The notes under the pieces are model-generated. The model saw only the letters and a list, made by a program, of their open reading frames with translations. It was not told the DNA's origin and did no database searches. A stretch of 64,000 bases of DNA. Origin: Metallococcus carri. GTDB taxonomy: Bacteria > Actinomycetota > Actinomycetes > Actinomycetales > Dermatophilaceae. A program made the translations under genes and the position numbers. Positions 16,828 through 24,216 of this stretch are shown here, piece after piece; position 1 is the first letter of the stretch; each line of letters begins with the position of its first letter. Location of the stretch: positions 186,001 through 250,000 of the forward strand of contig NZ_JAAOIV010000002.1 in assembly GCF_011440275.1 (NCBI RefSeq), in the 5' to 3' direction.

Positions 16828-17988
16828 ATGGTGCGGCGCTACGCCCTCGTCGTCGTCGGTAGCGGCCCGGCCGGTGTCGCTGCAGCAGCGGCCTACCGCA
16901 GGGCCGGGGGTGATGGACCCGTGTTGCTTGTCTCGGCCGACCCGGACCCGCCATACCAGCGACCACCGCTCACCAAGGCGACCCTGCGAGCGGACGCCGC
17001 GCCCACCCCGACGCCCCTCGACGAAGCCGACGACCTGGGCGACACCGAGGTCGAACTTGCTACTGCCGCAACGGGACTCGACCCGCAAGAGCGGACGATC
17101 CGGCTGGGTGACGAGGAGGTCGGCTTCGACCGGCTGGTCCTGGCGCCGGGCTCGGTGCCGGTGGAGCTGCCCGGTGTCGACCCCGATGCCGAGGTGCACT
17201 ACCTGCGCCGGTTCGCCGACCTGCAGGCCCTCGATCGTGCGGTCCGCCGGTCGCGTGACGCGGTCGTCATCGGGTCGGGATTCATCGGCAGCGAAGCCGC
17301 CGCCTCGCTCACCCAGCGCGGGCTGTCGGTGACCATGGTCAGTGCCGAGGACGCACCGCAACGCGGGCGGCTTGGCGAGCGCGCCGCGCAGTTGCTCACC
17401 GACCTGCTCACCGGGTATGGCGTGGAGCTGCGCTCCGGGGTGAAGGTGCAGTCCATCGAGGCGCCGCGCACCATCCACCTCGATGACGGCCACACCCTGC
17501 ATCCCGACCTGATCCTGATCGCCGCGGGTGTTCGCCCGGCCACCGACTTCATCACCGAAGCCGGCCTGCCCCTGCACGAGGGCCGGATCGTGGTCGATGA
17601 TCACCTGCAGACGCCGGTCGAGGGGATCTTCGCCGCCGGTGACGCCGCGCGCGGACAGCACGCGATCGCCGGCCGGCCGATCAACGTCGAGCACTGGGGC
17701 GACGCGCTCGCGATGGGCGAGGTCGCCGGTCGCGGTGCCGCCCAGGCGGATGCGACCTGGCGCGAGGTGCCCGGATTCTGGAGCGAGATCGGCGAGCACC
17801 AGATCCAATATGCCGCCTGGGGTGATGGTTACGATCGCACCGAAGTGAGCGAGGGACCGGGCGCCCTCACGATCCGGTACTTCCAGGATGACGAGCTGGT
17901 CGGAGTCTTCGCCTACAACGCCGAGCAGGACTACCAGGCCGGCCGGGAGCAACTCGCCGCCGAAGAGCCGGACGAGGAGGAGAACTGA
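16828..17988 (+). CDS. FAD-dependent pyridine nucleotide-disulphide oxidoreductase (ferredoxin reductase-like)
   Basis: A 386-residue flavoprotein of the rubredoxin/ferredoxin reductase group. The FAD motif VVVGSGPAGVAAAAAYRRAG is at residues 8-27. The NAD(P)H Rossmann motif VVIGSGFIGSEAAASL sits mid-protein, followed by the second FAD motif GIFAAGDAA, and the C-terminal domain (EHWGDALAMGEVAG, FWSEIGEHQIQYAAWG) is of the AIF/BphA4 type. The last ~20 residues are acidic. No ferredoxin gene is adjacent. First gene of a four-gene coupled operon: its stop shares a base with the next start (TGATG). Confidence 0.87.
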   Translation: MVRRYALVVVGSGPAGVAAAAAYRRAGGDGPVLLVSADPDPPYQRPPLTKATLRADAAPTPTPLDEADDLGDTEVELATAATGLDPQERTIRLGDEEVGFDRLVLAPGSVPVELPGVDPDAEVHYLRRFADLQALDRAVRRSRDAVVIGSGFIGSEAAASLTQRGLSVTMVSAEDAPQRGRLGERAAQLLTDLLTGYGVELRSGVKVQSIEAPRTIHLDDGHTLHPDLILIAAGVRPATDFITEAGLPLHEGRIVVDDHLQTPVEGIFAAGDAARGQHAIAGRPINVEHWGDALAMGEVAGRGAAQADATWREVPGFWSEIGEHQIQYAAWGDGYDRTEVSEGPGALTIRYFQDDELVGVFAYNAEQDYQAGREQLAAEEPDEEEN

Positions 17989-19019
17989 TGCGGCACGCGA
18001 TCCTCGACCCCAAACAGGAAGCCATCGTCCTGGCCGGCGCGGACACCGAGGACCTGGACCGGCTGCGCCAGGACGCGCAGGCGGCGGTCGGCGATCTGCC
18101 CGCGGCCTTCGAACTCGCGCGCGCCCTCGGCGACCGGTTGCCGCTGCCCGGCGAGGGCCGCACGGCATACCTCTGGTCGGCGCTGGCGACGCTGGGCTCG
18201 GTCGACCTGACCGTCGCCCGCGCCATCGAACCCCACCTGGACGCCATCGCGATCACCCAGCAGGCCCGGGCTGCGCAGCTGCTGGACGAGGACCTGCCCA
18301 GCGGCACCTATGGTGTTTTCGCCGCCGAGGGGCCGGGCGTCCGGCTGGAGTTCGAGGACGGCCGCCTGTCCGGCACCAAGCCGTGGTGCTCGCTCGCCTC
18401 GGTCCTCGACGCTGCCCTGGTCACTGCCTGGCAGGGCGACGAGCGCCGGCTGTATGCCGTGAGTCTGCGGGCCGACGGTGTCCGTGCCGAGTCCGGTGGT
18501 TGGGCCTCCCGGGGACTGGTGGAGGTGCCCAGCCTCGCGGTCCACTTCGACGGCGTGCCCGCGGTGCCGGTCGGTCCGGCCGGGTGGTACCTCGACCGGC
18601 CCGGCTTCGCCTGGGGTGGCATCGGCGTGGCTGCGATCTGGTTCGGTGCCGCGGTGGCGGTCGGCCGGCGCCTCGTTCCGCGTGCCGGCGGGCGCAAGCC
18701 CGACCAGATCGCGCTCATGCACGCCGGCGAGGCGGAGCTCGAACTCGCCTGTGCGGCAAGCGTTTTGAGCGAGACGGCGCGAGTGGTGGACGACGGCGAC
18801 AGCACTGCTGACGACGCCCGGCGACTCGCTCTCACTGCCCGGGGTGCAGTTGCGCGCGCCGTCGAGTCGGTGCTCACCCGGACCGGGCGTGGCACCGGTC
18901 CAGCGCCGCTCACCGCCGACGAGGAGCACGCTCGCCGGGTCGCCGATCTCACCGTCTACGTCCGCCAGGACCACGCCGAACGTGATGCGGCTGCGCTCGG
19001 CGGTCTGCTGGCGCCATGA
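17988..19019 (+). CDS. Acyl-CoA dehydrogenase-like flavoprotein
   Basis: A 343-residue protein that looks like an acyl-CoA dehydrogenase: a helical N-terminal region, a beta domain with LSGTKPWCSLASVLDAALVTA, and a C-terminal helical bundle (FAWGGIGVAAIWFGAAVAVGRRL). The usual ACAD catalytic signature is not clear and the protein is shorter than the ~380 typical residues, so activity is uncertain. It is coupled at both ends (TGATG upstream, ATGA with the next gene). Grouping of such a protein with a PIG-L/methyltransferase and a glycosyltransferase is a recurring but uncharacterised arrangement, to my knowledge. Confidence 0.78.
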   Translation: MRHAILDPKQEAIVLAGADTEDLDRLRQDAQAAVGDLPAAFELARALGDRLPLPGEGRTAYLWSALATLGSVDLTVARAIEPHLDAIAITQQARAAQLLDEDLPSGTYGVFAAEGPGVRLEFEDGRLSGTKPWCSLASVLDAALVTAWQGDERRLYAVSLRADGVRAESGGWASRGLVEVPSLAVHFDGVPAVPVGPAGWYLDRPGFAWGGIGVAAIWFGAAVAVGRRLVPRAGGRKPDQIALMHAGEAELELACAASVLSETARVVDDGDSTADDARRLALTARGAVARAVESVLTRTGRGTGPAPLTADEEHARRVADLTVYVRQDHAERDAAALGGLLAP

Positions 19020-20347
19020 CGGCATTCACCCACGACGGTCCTGGCACCGCCGAGGAGGTGTGGCAACGCGCCTTCCTTGAGCGGCAGGTGACGCGCACGT
19101 CATACGGCGACCTGCTGGCGGGGCACGACCGGCTGATCCTCGTCGCCGCGCACCCAGACGACGAGACGCTCGGTGCGGCCGGGCTGCTCTCGGCTGCGGG
19201 TGACGCGGGGCTGGCGACGAGCGTGCTGCTGCTCACCGACGGCGAGGGCTCGCACCCGCAGTCACCCACGGTCACTCCGGACGAACTCGCCCGGGTCCGG
19301 CGACGCGAGGGCGCGGCCGCCGTCGACCTGCTGCACCCGCGGGCCCAGGTGCACCATCTCGGGCTGCCGGACACCGCCGTCGCTGACCACTGGCTCGAAG
19401 CCGCCACCACCATCGTGGATCTCGTCGATGGGCGCGGACCGCGCACGCTGCTCGTCGCGCCCTGGCGCTGCGACGGACACAGCGACCACGAGGCCGCCGG
19501 GCGCGCCGCGGCCGCCGCGGCATACCGCACCGACGCGCGACTGCTGGAGTATCCGATCTGGTGGTGGCATTGGGCCGAGCCGGACCAGACGCCCTGGCAG
19601 GACCTGCTCGCCGTCGACCTGCCCAGCCAGGCCTTGCAGCGCAAACGCGCAGCAATCTCGTTGCACCGCAGCCAGATCGAGCCGCTGTCCGATCAGCCGG
19701 GTGATGAGGTGCTGCTCTCCCCCGAGTTGTTGTCGCACGCGCTGCGGGGCGACGAATGGTTCGTCGTGCAGCCCCCGGCGGACACGGCCCTGGACGATCT
19801 GCACGGCGAGATCGCCGACCCGTGGCAGGTCGAGGACAGCTGGTACGAACGTCGCAAGCGGGCCGTCACGCTGGCCGCCCTGACCCGTGACCACTTCGCT
19901 CGCGGGCTCGAGCTCGGCTGCTCGATCGGCCGGCTGACGGCTGATCTCGCGGATCGCACCGACCGTCTGCTCGCGGTCGACGCCAGTGCGCACGCGGTCA
20001 GCGCCGCGACGCGTCGGCTGTCCGGCGACGACAGCGTCTCGGTGCAACAGCGAGTGCTGCCGGGCCAATGGCCGGACGGCGAATTCGATCTGGTCGTCAT
20101 CTCCGAAGTCGGCTATTTTCTGTCGCCCAACGCCTTGCATCAGGTGCGCGACCGGGTGAACGCCAGCCTGGCCGCCGACGGCGAACTCGTGTTGTGCCAC
20201 TGGCGGCATCCGGTGCGCGGCTGGCCGCTCGACGGCGACGCGGTGCACCGGAGCTTCGTCGACTCCGACGAGTGGAAAGTTGTTGTCTCCCATCACGAAT
20301 CCGACTTCCGGCTCGATGTCCTCACCCGCGCGGACGGGCCGCGATGA
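19016..20347 (+). CDS. Bifunctional PIG-L deacetylase / SAM-dependent methyltransferase
   Basis: A 443-residue fusion. Residues 35-230 are a PIG-L/LmbE zinc deacetylase: AAHPDDE at residues 45-50 gives the metal ligands and catalytic Asp, and HSDHE near residue 155 gives the third ligand region. Residues about 270-443 are a class I methyltransferase with motif I LELGCSIGRL (near 298) and acidic LLAVDAS, resembling NodS-type N-methyltransferases. A de-N-acetylase followed by an N-methyltransferase would suit modification of an amino sugar; this is inference. Overlaps of four bases with both neighbours. Confidence 0.88.
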   Translation: MTAFTHDGPGTAEEVWQRAFLERQVTRTSYGDLLAGHDRLILVAAHPDDETLGAAGLLSAAGDAGLATSVLLLTDGEGSHPQSPTVTPDELARVRRREGAAAVDLLHPRAQVHHLGLPDTAVADHWLEAATTIVDLVDGRGPRTLLVAPWRCDGHSDHEAAGRAAAAAAYRTDARLLEYPIWWWHWAEPDQTPWQDLLAVDLPSQALQRKRAAISLHRSQIEPLSDQPGDEVLLSPELLSHALRGDEWFVVQPPADTALDDLHGEIADPWQVEDSWYERRKRAVTLAALTRDHFARGLELGCSIGRLTADLADRTDRLLAVDASAHAVSAATRRLSGDDSVSVQQRVLPGQWPDGEFDLVVISEVGYFLSPNALHQVRDRVNASLAADGELVLCHWRHPVRGWPLDGDAVHRSFVDSDEWKVVVSHHESDFRLDVLTRADGPR

Positions 20348-21042
20348 GCACCCTGCGTCGGGCCGCGGTCGTGATCCCGGCCCACAACGAAGAGGCGCTG
20401 CTCGCCCGGTGCCTCACCTCGGTGTGCGCTGCCGTCGACCTCGTGCACCGCATCCGGCCCGACCTGCGGACGCAGGTGGTGCTCGTCCTGGATCGGTGCA
20501 CGGACGGGTCCGCGGCGATCGCGCGCACCTTCCCGGCCGTCCACACCCTCGGCCTTGACGCCGGCTGCGTCGGCCGGGCGCGGGCCGCGGGTGTCGATGC
20601 CGCGCTGGCCTCCATGCCCCGTCCTGAGCGCAGCTGGGTTGCGTGCACGGACGCCGACTCGCAGGTTCCTGCCTCGTGGCTGGTCCACCACGTCGGAGCG
20701 GCCGAGCGCGGCATCGACCTGCTCATCGGCGCAGTGCACCCCGATCCCGATGACCTGCAACCGGAAACGCTCGGCAAATGGCGCGCCCGCCACCGCCTTG
20801 GCGGCCCCCACGATCACGTCTTCGGCGCCAACCTGGGGGTGCGCGCCAGCACGTATGCCGAGATCGGTGGCTTTCCGGGGATCTCGGTCGGTGAGGATGT
20901 CGCGCTCGTTGCGGCGGCTCGCGAGCATCACGCACGCGTCGCTCACACGGCGCGCGCCTCGGTGCTGACCTCCGGCCGGCACGCAGGTCGGGCACCGGAC
21001 GGCTTCGCCGCCTACCTGCGCGAGCTCGACCGATCCGGCTAA
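20344..21042 (+). CDS. Family 2 glycosyltransferase
   Basis: A 232-residue GT-A fold enzyme. AVVIPAHNEEALLARCL opens the nucleotide-binding domain. VLVLDRCTDGSAAIA and the metal motif region CTDADSQV follow, then FGANLGVRASTYAEIGGFPGISVGEDVAL carries the acceptor loop and the conserved ED. No membrane helices, so the protein acts in the cytosol. Start is the ATG at 20344 overlapping the upstream stop (ATGA). The 3' end overlaps the convergent ThrRS-like gene by four bases. Confidence 0.88.
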   Translation: MSTLRRAAVVIPAHNEEALLARCLTSVCAAVDLVHRIRPDLRTQVVLVLDRCTDGSAAIARTFPAVHTLGLDAGCVGRARAAGVDAALASMPRPERSWVACTDADSQVPASWLVHHVGAAERGIDLLIGAVHPDPDDLQPETLGKWRARHRLGGPHDHVFGANLGVRASTYAEIGGFPGISVGEDVALVAAAREHHARVAHTARASVLTSGRHAGRAPDGFAAYLRELDRSG

Positions 21043-22289
21043 TTCGCCTCCGGCACAACGTGATCCGGCCACTGCAGCGGCGCACGGTGCCGGACTGCTT
21101 GGGCGACGGCGGTCGCTAGCTGGGCGGCCGGGACGGTGCACCGCTCCCCGCTGGCGGGATCGTTGACCTGGACCATGTCCCGCTCGACCTCGGCGTCACC
21201 GACCACGACGATCAGCGCATCGCGCCGGCGCCGAGAGTCGCGAATGCGGGCACCGAGCGATTCTTCGTTCACCACCTGCACGCGAATCCCGTTGCGGCGC
21301 AACGCATCAGCGACCACATCGGCATACGGCTGGTGTGCCGGAGCGATCGGCAACAGGCAGACCTGCACGGGCGCCAGCCACAGCGGCAGGCGGCCGTCAT
21401 ACTGCTCGAGCAGGAAGGCCACCATCCGCTCCATCGACCCGATCGTGCCGCGATGGATCATCATCACTCGATGCGGCCGACCGTCCTCACCCTGGTAGCT
21501 CAGGTCGAAGGCCTCCGGCTGGTGGAAGTCGAGCTGCACGGTCGCGAGCGATTCCTCATGCCCCCGGGCATCGAGCACCTGCACGTCGAGTTTGGGTCCG
21601 TAGAAGGCCGCCTCGCCCTCCGCCTCCACCAGCGGTATGCCGAGCCGGTCCAGTCCCGCCTGCGCGGCCGCTTCGCGGAGGGCATGCTCGGCGGCGGCCC
21701 ACTGCTCGGGCGCGCCGAGATAAGCCGGTGAGTCATCGCGGCGGGACAGGCGGATGTGGTCGATCCGCAGGCGGAGCACCCTCACGGCGTGCAGAATCGC
21801 GGCGACGCCGGCGGTCACCTCCTGCGCGACCTGGTCCGGCCGGCAGAAGACGTGGGTGTCGTCGAGGCTGATCTGACGCACCCGGGTCAGCCCGGAGAGC
21901 ACGCCCGAGCGCTCCGCACGGAACATCGGTGCGAGCTCGTGCAGACGGACCGGCAGGTCGCGATAGCTGTGTTGCTGCGCCGCGTAGATGCGGGCGTGGT
22001 GCGGGCAGTTCGCCGGCCGCAGCACGAGGTCGTCGCCGAGGTCCATCGGCGGGAACATGTCGTCGGTGAATTTCGCCCAGTGGCCGGAGCGTTCGAAGAG
22101 TGCGCGCTTGGCGAGAACGGGCGAATAGACCTCGGCACAATCCCCGGCGGCGGCGATGTCGCGACCGAGCTGCTCGAGCTCGCGCCGCACGATCGCGCCA
22201 GCGGGAAGCCAGAGCGGCAGACCCGCACCGACCAGCTCGTCGGAGGCGAAGATGCCCATGTCGCGGGCGATCTCTCGGTAGTCGTTCAT
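21039..22289 (-). CDS. Stand-alone threonyl-tRNA synthetase core (no TGS/editing domains)
   Basis: A 416-residue class II synthetase of the ThrRS family. The N-terminal TGS and editing domains (about 240 residues in E. coli ThrRS) are missing; the protein begins directly at the catalytic core. All three zinc ligands that select threonine are kept: Cys95 in ANCPHH, His146 in DDTHVFC and His279 in MMIHRG. Motif 2 (MFRAERSG) and motif 3 (GTIGSMERM) are intact, and residues ~305-405 form the anticodon-binding domain. It is therefore not a decayed gene. A housekeeping ThrRS is probably encoded elsewhere; a stress-induced or antibiotic-insensitive copy is plausible. The leader upstream carries a threonine attenuator. 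Confidence 0.9.
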   Translation of the reverse strand: MNDYREIARDMGIFASDELVGAGLPLWLPAGAIVRRELEQLGRDIAAAGDCAEVYSPVLAKRALFERSGHWAKFTDDMFPPMDLGDDLVLRPANCPHHARIYAAQQHSYRDLPVRLHELAPMFRAERSGVLSGLTRVRQISLDDTHVFCRPDQVAQEVTAGVAAILHAVRVLRLRIDHIRLSRRDDSPAYLGAPEQWAAAEHALREAAAQAGLDRLGIPLVEAEGEAAFYGPKLDVQVLDARGHEESLATVQLDFHQPEAFDLSYQGEDGRPHRVMMIHRGTIGSMERMVAFLLEQYDGRLPLWLAPVQVCLLPIAPAHQPYADVVADALRRNGIRVQVVNEESLGARIRDSRRRRDALIVVVGDAEVERDMVQVNDPASGERCTVPAAQLATAVAQAVRHRAPLQWPDHVVPEAN

Positions 22290-22341
22290 CTTGAGTTCCT
22301 TTGTGAGAGAGCGGAACTCGCGACTTCAGTGGCTGACAGTG

Positions 22342-22420
22342 CCCGGAGCCGTGAGCTCCGGGGACGAGTGAGTCAGCTGGTGAATGGCAGCAGGACCGGA
22401 CGCCGGAGCGAGTCCGGCGT
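22342..22420 (-). promoter_or_regulatory. Threonine attenuator: competing hairpins upstream of thrS-like gene
   Basis: Read on the minus strand, hairpin 1 pairs ACGCCGGA (22420-22413) with TCCGGCGT (22407-22400), eight perfect pairs. Hairpin 2 pairs CCCGGAGC (22362-22355) with GCTCCGGG (22349-22342), also eight perfect pairs, 52 nt before the synthetase start. The 3' arm of hairpin 1 contains CTCCGG (22408-22403) and the 5' arm of hairpin 2 contains CCGGAG, so they can pair alternatively. The third threonine codon of the leader peptide lies on the 5' arm of hairpin 1. This is the geometry of ribosome-mediated attenuation: a stall at the Thr codons would mask arm 1 and block hairpin 2. Hairpin 2 has no strong U-tract. 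Confidence 0.75.
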
Positions 22421-22444
22421 GGTCGTGCGCTGATGCTGCCTCAT
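22373..22444 (-). CDS. Threonine-rich attenuator leader peptide (23 aa)
   Basis: A 24-codon frame, ATG at 22444 to TGA at 22375-22373, begins MRQHQR and then has three threonine codons in a row (ACG ACC ACG, 22426-22418), with one more Thr near the end. There is no Shine-Dalgarno sequence, but TAGCCT lies 8 nt upstream, so translation is probably from a leaderless 5' end. Position, threonine run and the two mutually exclusive hairpins make a regulatory role for the downstream ThrRS core likely. Confidence 0.72.
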   Translation of the reverse strand: MRQHQRTTTPDSLRRPVLLPFTS

Positions 22445-22452
22445 GGGCGAGG

Positions 22453-22472
22453 AGGCTAGCAGGGAGTAGCGT
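22453..22472. promoter_or_regulatory. Divergent -10 boxes for the thrS leader and the amino acid permease
   Basis: On the minus strand TAGCCT (22453-22458) precedes the leader-peptide ATG by 8 nt. On the plus strand TAGCGT (22467-22472) can serve the permease, whose ATG at 22511 has GGGAGGG upstream. The two boxes are 8 bp apart. Confidence 0.5.
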
Positions 22473-22510
22473 GCGTCCACCACGAATTCTGTCCAGGGAG
22501 GGACCCACCG

Positions 22511-23950
22511 ATGGCCACCGTTCCGAGCGAAGCCCCTGTGCCCCAAGGCATCTGGCGCCGCAAGCCGGTCGATCAGCTCACCGACGAATCGGACACCGGA
22601 GGTCTGCAGCGCTCGATCGGGCTGTGGCAGCTCACCGCGATCGGGGTCGGCGGCATCATCGGCGCGGGCATCTTCTCCCTTGCGGGCAGCGTCGCCAGCG
22701 GTGCCAAGGGTGGCCTCGGGGTCGGGCCGGCCGTGCTCATTTCCTTCCTCATCGCGGGTGTCGCCTCCGCTGCTGCCGCCATGTCATATGCCGAATTCGC
22801 CGGGCTGATCCCGAAGGCGGGCTCGGCATACACCTATGGCTATGCCGTGCTCGGTGAGGTGGTCGGCTGGGCGATCGGCTGGGACCTGCTGCTGGAGTAC
22901 ACCGCGATTGTGGCGGTGGTGGCGATCGGCATCTCGGGCTACTTCAGCTACCTGCTGGATCAGATGCACATCAACGCCCCCACCTGGATGCTGGGTGCTC
23001 CCGGCACCGGAGCCGGCCACAAGGTCGACCTCTTCGCCATGGTGCTGTGCCTGCTCATCGCCTTCCTGCTCACCCGCGGCATGAGGAGCGCTGCCCGCTT
23101 CGAGACCTATTTCGTGGCGTTGAAGGTCGCGATCGTGCTGCTGGTGATCGCCGTCGGAATCTTCAAGATCAAGACCGCCAACTACACGCCCTTCGCGCCG
23201 GCCGGCTTTGGTGGTGCGGTGACCGGTGCGGCGACGGTCTTCTTCGCGGTTTTCGGGTATGACGCGATGTCGACCGCGGCCGAGGAATCCAAGGATGCCC
23301 AACGTCATATGCCGAAGGCGATCCTCTACTCGCTGGGAATCTCGATGGTGCTCTACGTGCTCGCCTGCCTGGTGCTCACCGGCATACAGAACTACACCCA
23401 GATCGACCCGAAGGCCGGCTTCTCCGCGGCCTTCGCGTCGGCGGGAATGACCGGTCTCGGCACCGTCATCGCCGCTGGCGCGATCATCGGCATCCTCACC
23501 GTGCTGTTCACCTTCATGCTCGGCGTGACGCGCGTGTGGTTCGCGATGAGCCGCGATGGCCTGCTGCCTGGCTGGTTCGCCAAGACCGACCCGAAGCGGC
23601 ATGTCCCCACGCGCGTCACCTGGATCGTGGGCGTCGCTTCGGCGGTGATCGCCGGGCTGATGCCGATCGCCGAAGCCGCCGAACTCACCAATATCGGCAT
23701 CCTGCTGGCCTTCATCGTCGTCTGCATCGCGGTGATCCGGTTGCGCTACACCCGGCCCGACCTGCCGCGCACCTTCCGCTGTCCCGGTATGCCGTTTGTG
23801 CCGCTCATCGGCATCGGCTTCAGCATCTGGTTGATCACCTACCTGCAGTGGGAGACCTGGCTGCGGTTCGCGGCGTGGTTCGTGCTCGGCATGGTCGTCT
23901 ACTTCGCCTACGGCCGCCGCCACTCCCTCCTCGCCCCGAAACGTCAGTAA
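22511..23950 (+). CDS. APC-superfamily amino acid permease
   Basis: A 479-residue permease with 12-13 hydrophobic helices. The first helix carries GVGGIIGAGIFSLAG, the conserved substrate-binding motif of the family, and PKAGSAYTYGYAVLGE marks helix 3. A region FAVFGYDAMSTAAEESKDAQRHMP corresponds to the helix 6-7 signature of the cationic amino acid transporter branch. Substrate is not certain. It is divergent from the threonine-controlled synthetase. The last codons (CGT CAG TAA) lie inside the first unit of the repeat array at 23935. Confidence 0.9.
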   Translation: MATVPSEAPVPQGIWRRKPVDQLTDESDTGGLQRSIGLWQLTAIGVGGIIGAGIFSLAGSVASGAKGGLGVGPAVLISFLIAGVASAAAAMSYAEFAGLIPKAGSAYTYGYAVLGEVVGWAIGWDLLLEYTAIVAVVAIGISGYFSYLLDQMHINAPTWMLGAPGTGAGHKVDLFAMVLCLLIAFLLTRGMRSAARFETYFVALKVAIVLLVIAVGIFKIKTANYTPFAPAGFGGAVTGAATVFFAVFGYDAMSTAAEESKDAQRHMPKAILYSLGISMVLYVLACLVLTGIQNYTQIDPKAGFSAAFASAGMTGLGTVIAAGAIIGILTVLFTFMLGVTRVWFAMSRDGLLPGWFAKTDPKRHVPTRVTWIVGVASAVIAGLMPIAEAAELTNIGILLAFIVVCIAVIRLRYTRPDLPRTFRCPGMPFVPLIGIGFSIWLITYLQWETWLRFAAWFVLGMVVYFAYGRRHSLLAPKRQ

Positions 23951-24216
23951 AAACTCCCGAAACGTCACTAAAAACTCCCGAAGCGTCAGTAAAAACTCCC
24001 GAAACGTCAGTAACAACTCGCGAGCCGTCACTGCGGGTCCGATGCGAGTTCGCGATGACGTTTCGCGGAGAACTGGTGACGTTTCGCGAGGAACTGGTGA
24101 CGCTTCGCGAGGAACTGGTGACGTTTCGCGGAGAACTGGTGACGTTTCGCGAGGAACTGGTGACGCTTCGCGGAGAACTGGTGACGCTTCGCGAGGATTA
24201 AGTGACGTTTCGGCGG
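23935..24216. repeat. Inverted array of 21-bp-phase repeats between convergent genes
   Basis: Left half: four units with core CCCGAARCGTCAST at 23935, 23956, 23977 and 23998, plus a degenerate fifth near 24017. Right half: eight units of the complementary core TGACGYTTCGCG at 24056, 24077, 24098, 24119, 24140, 24161, 24182 and 24203 (the last one ending TTCGGCGG). The period is 21 bp throughout, two turns of B-DNA. The halves point at each other, so a transcript across the region could form a long imperfect hairpin. Both convergent genes end inside terminal units. Short frames through the array only spell the repeat and are not genes. Confidence 0.92.

Noticed and set aside
21039-22289. Degraded thrS pseudogene
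   Set aside because: Frame is open over 416 codons, all catalytic and zinc residues are intact, and regulation is elaborate.
22290-22500. T-box riboswitch before the ThrRS-like gene
   Set aside because: The T-box consensus (GGTGGxACCGCG-like) and a specifier loop are missing; the Thr-rich leader peptide and paired hairpins fit attenuation better.
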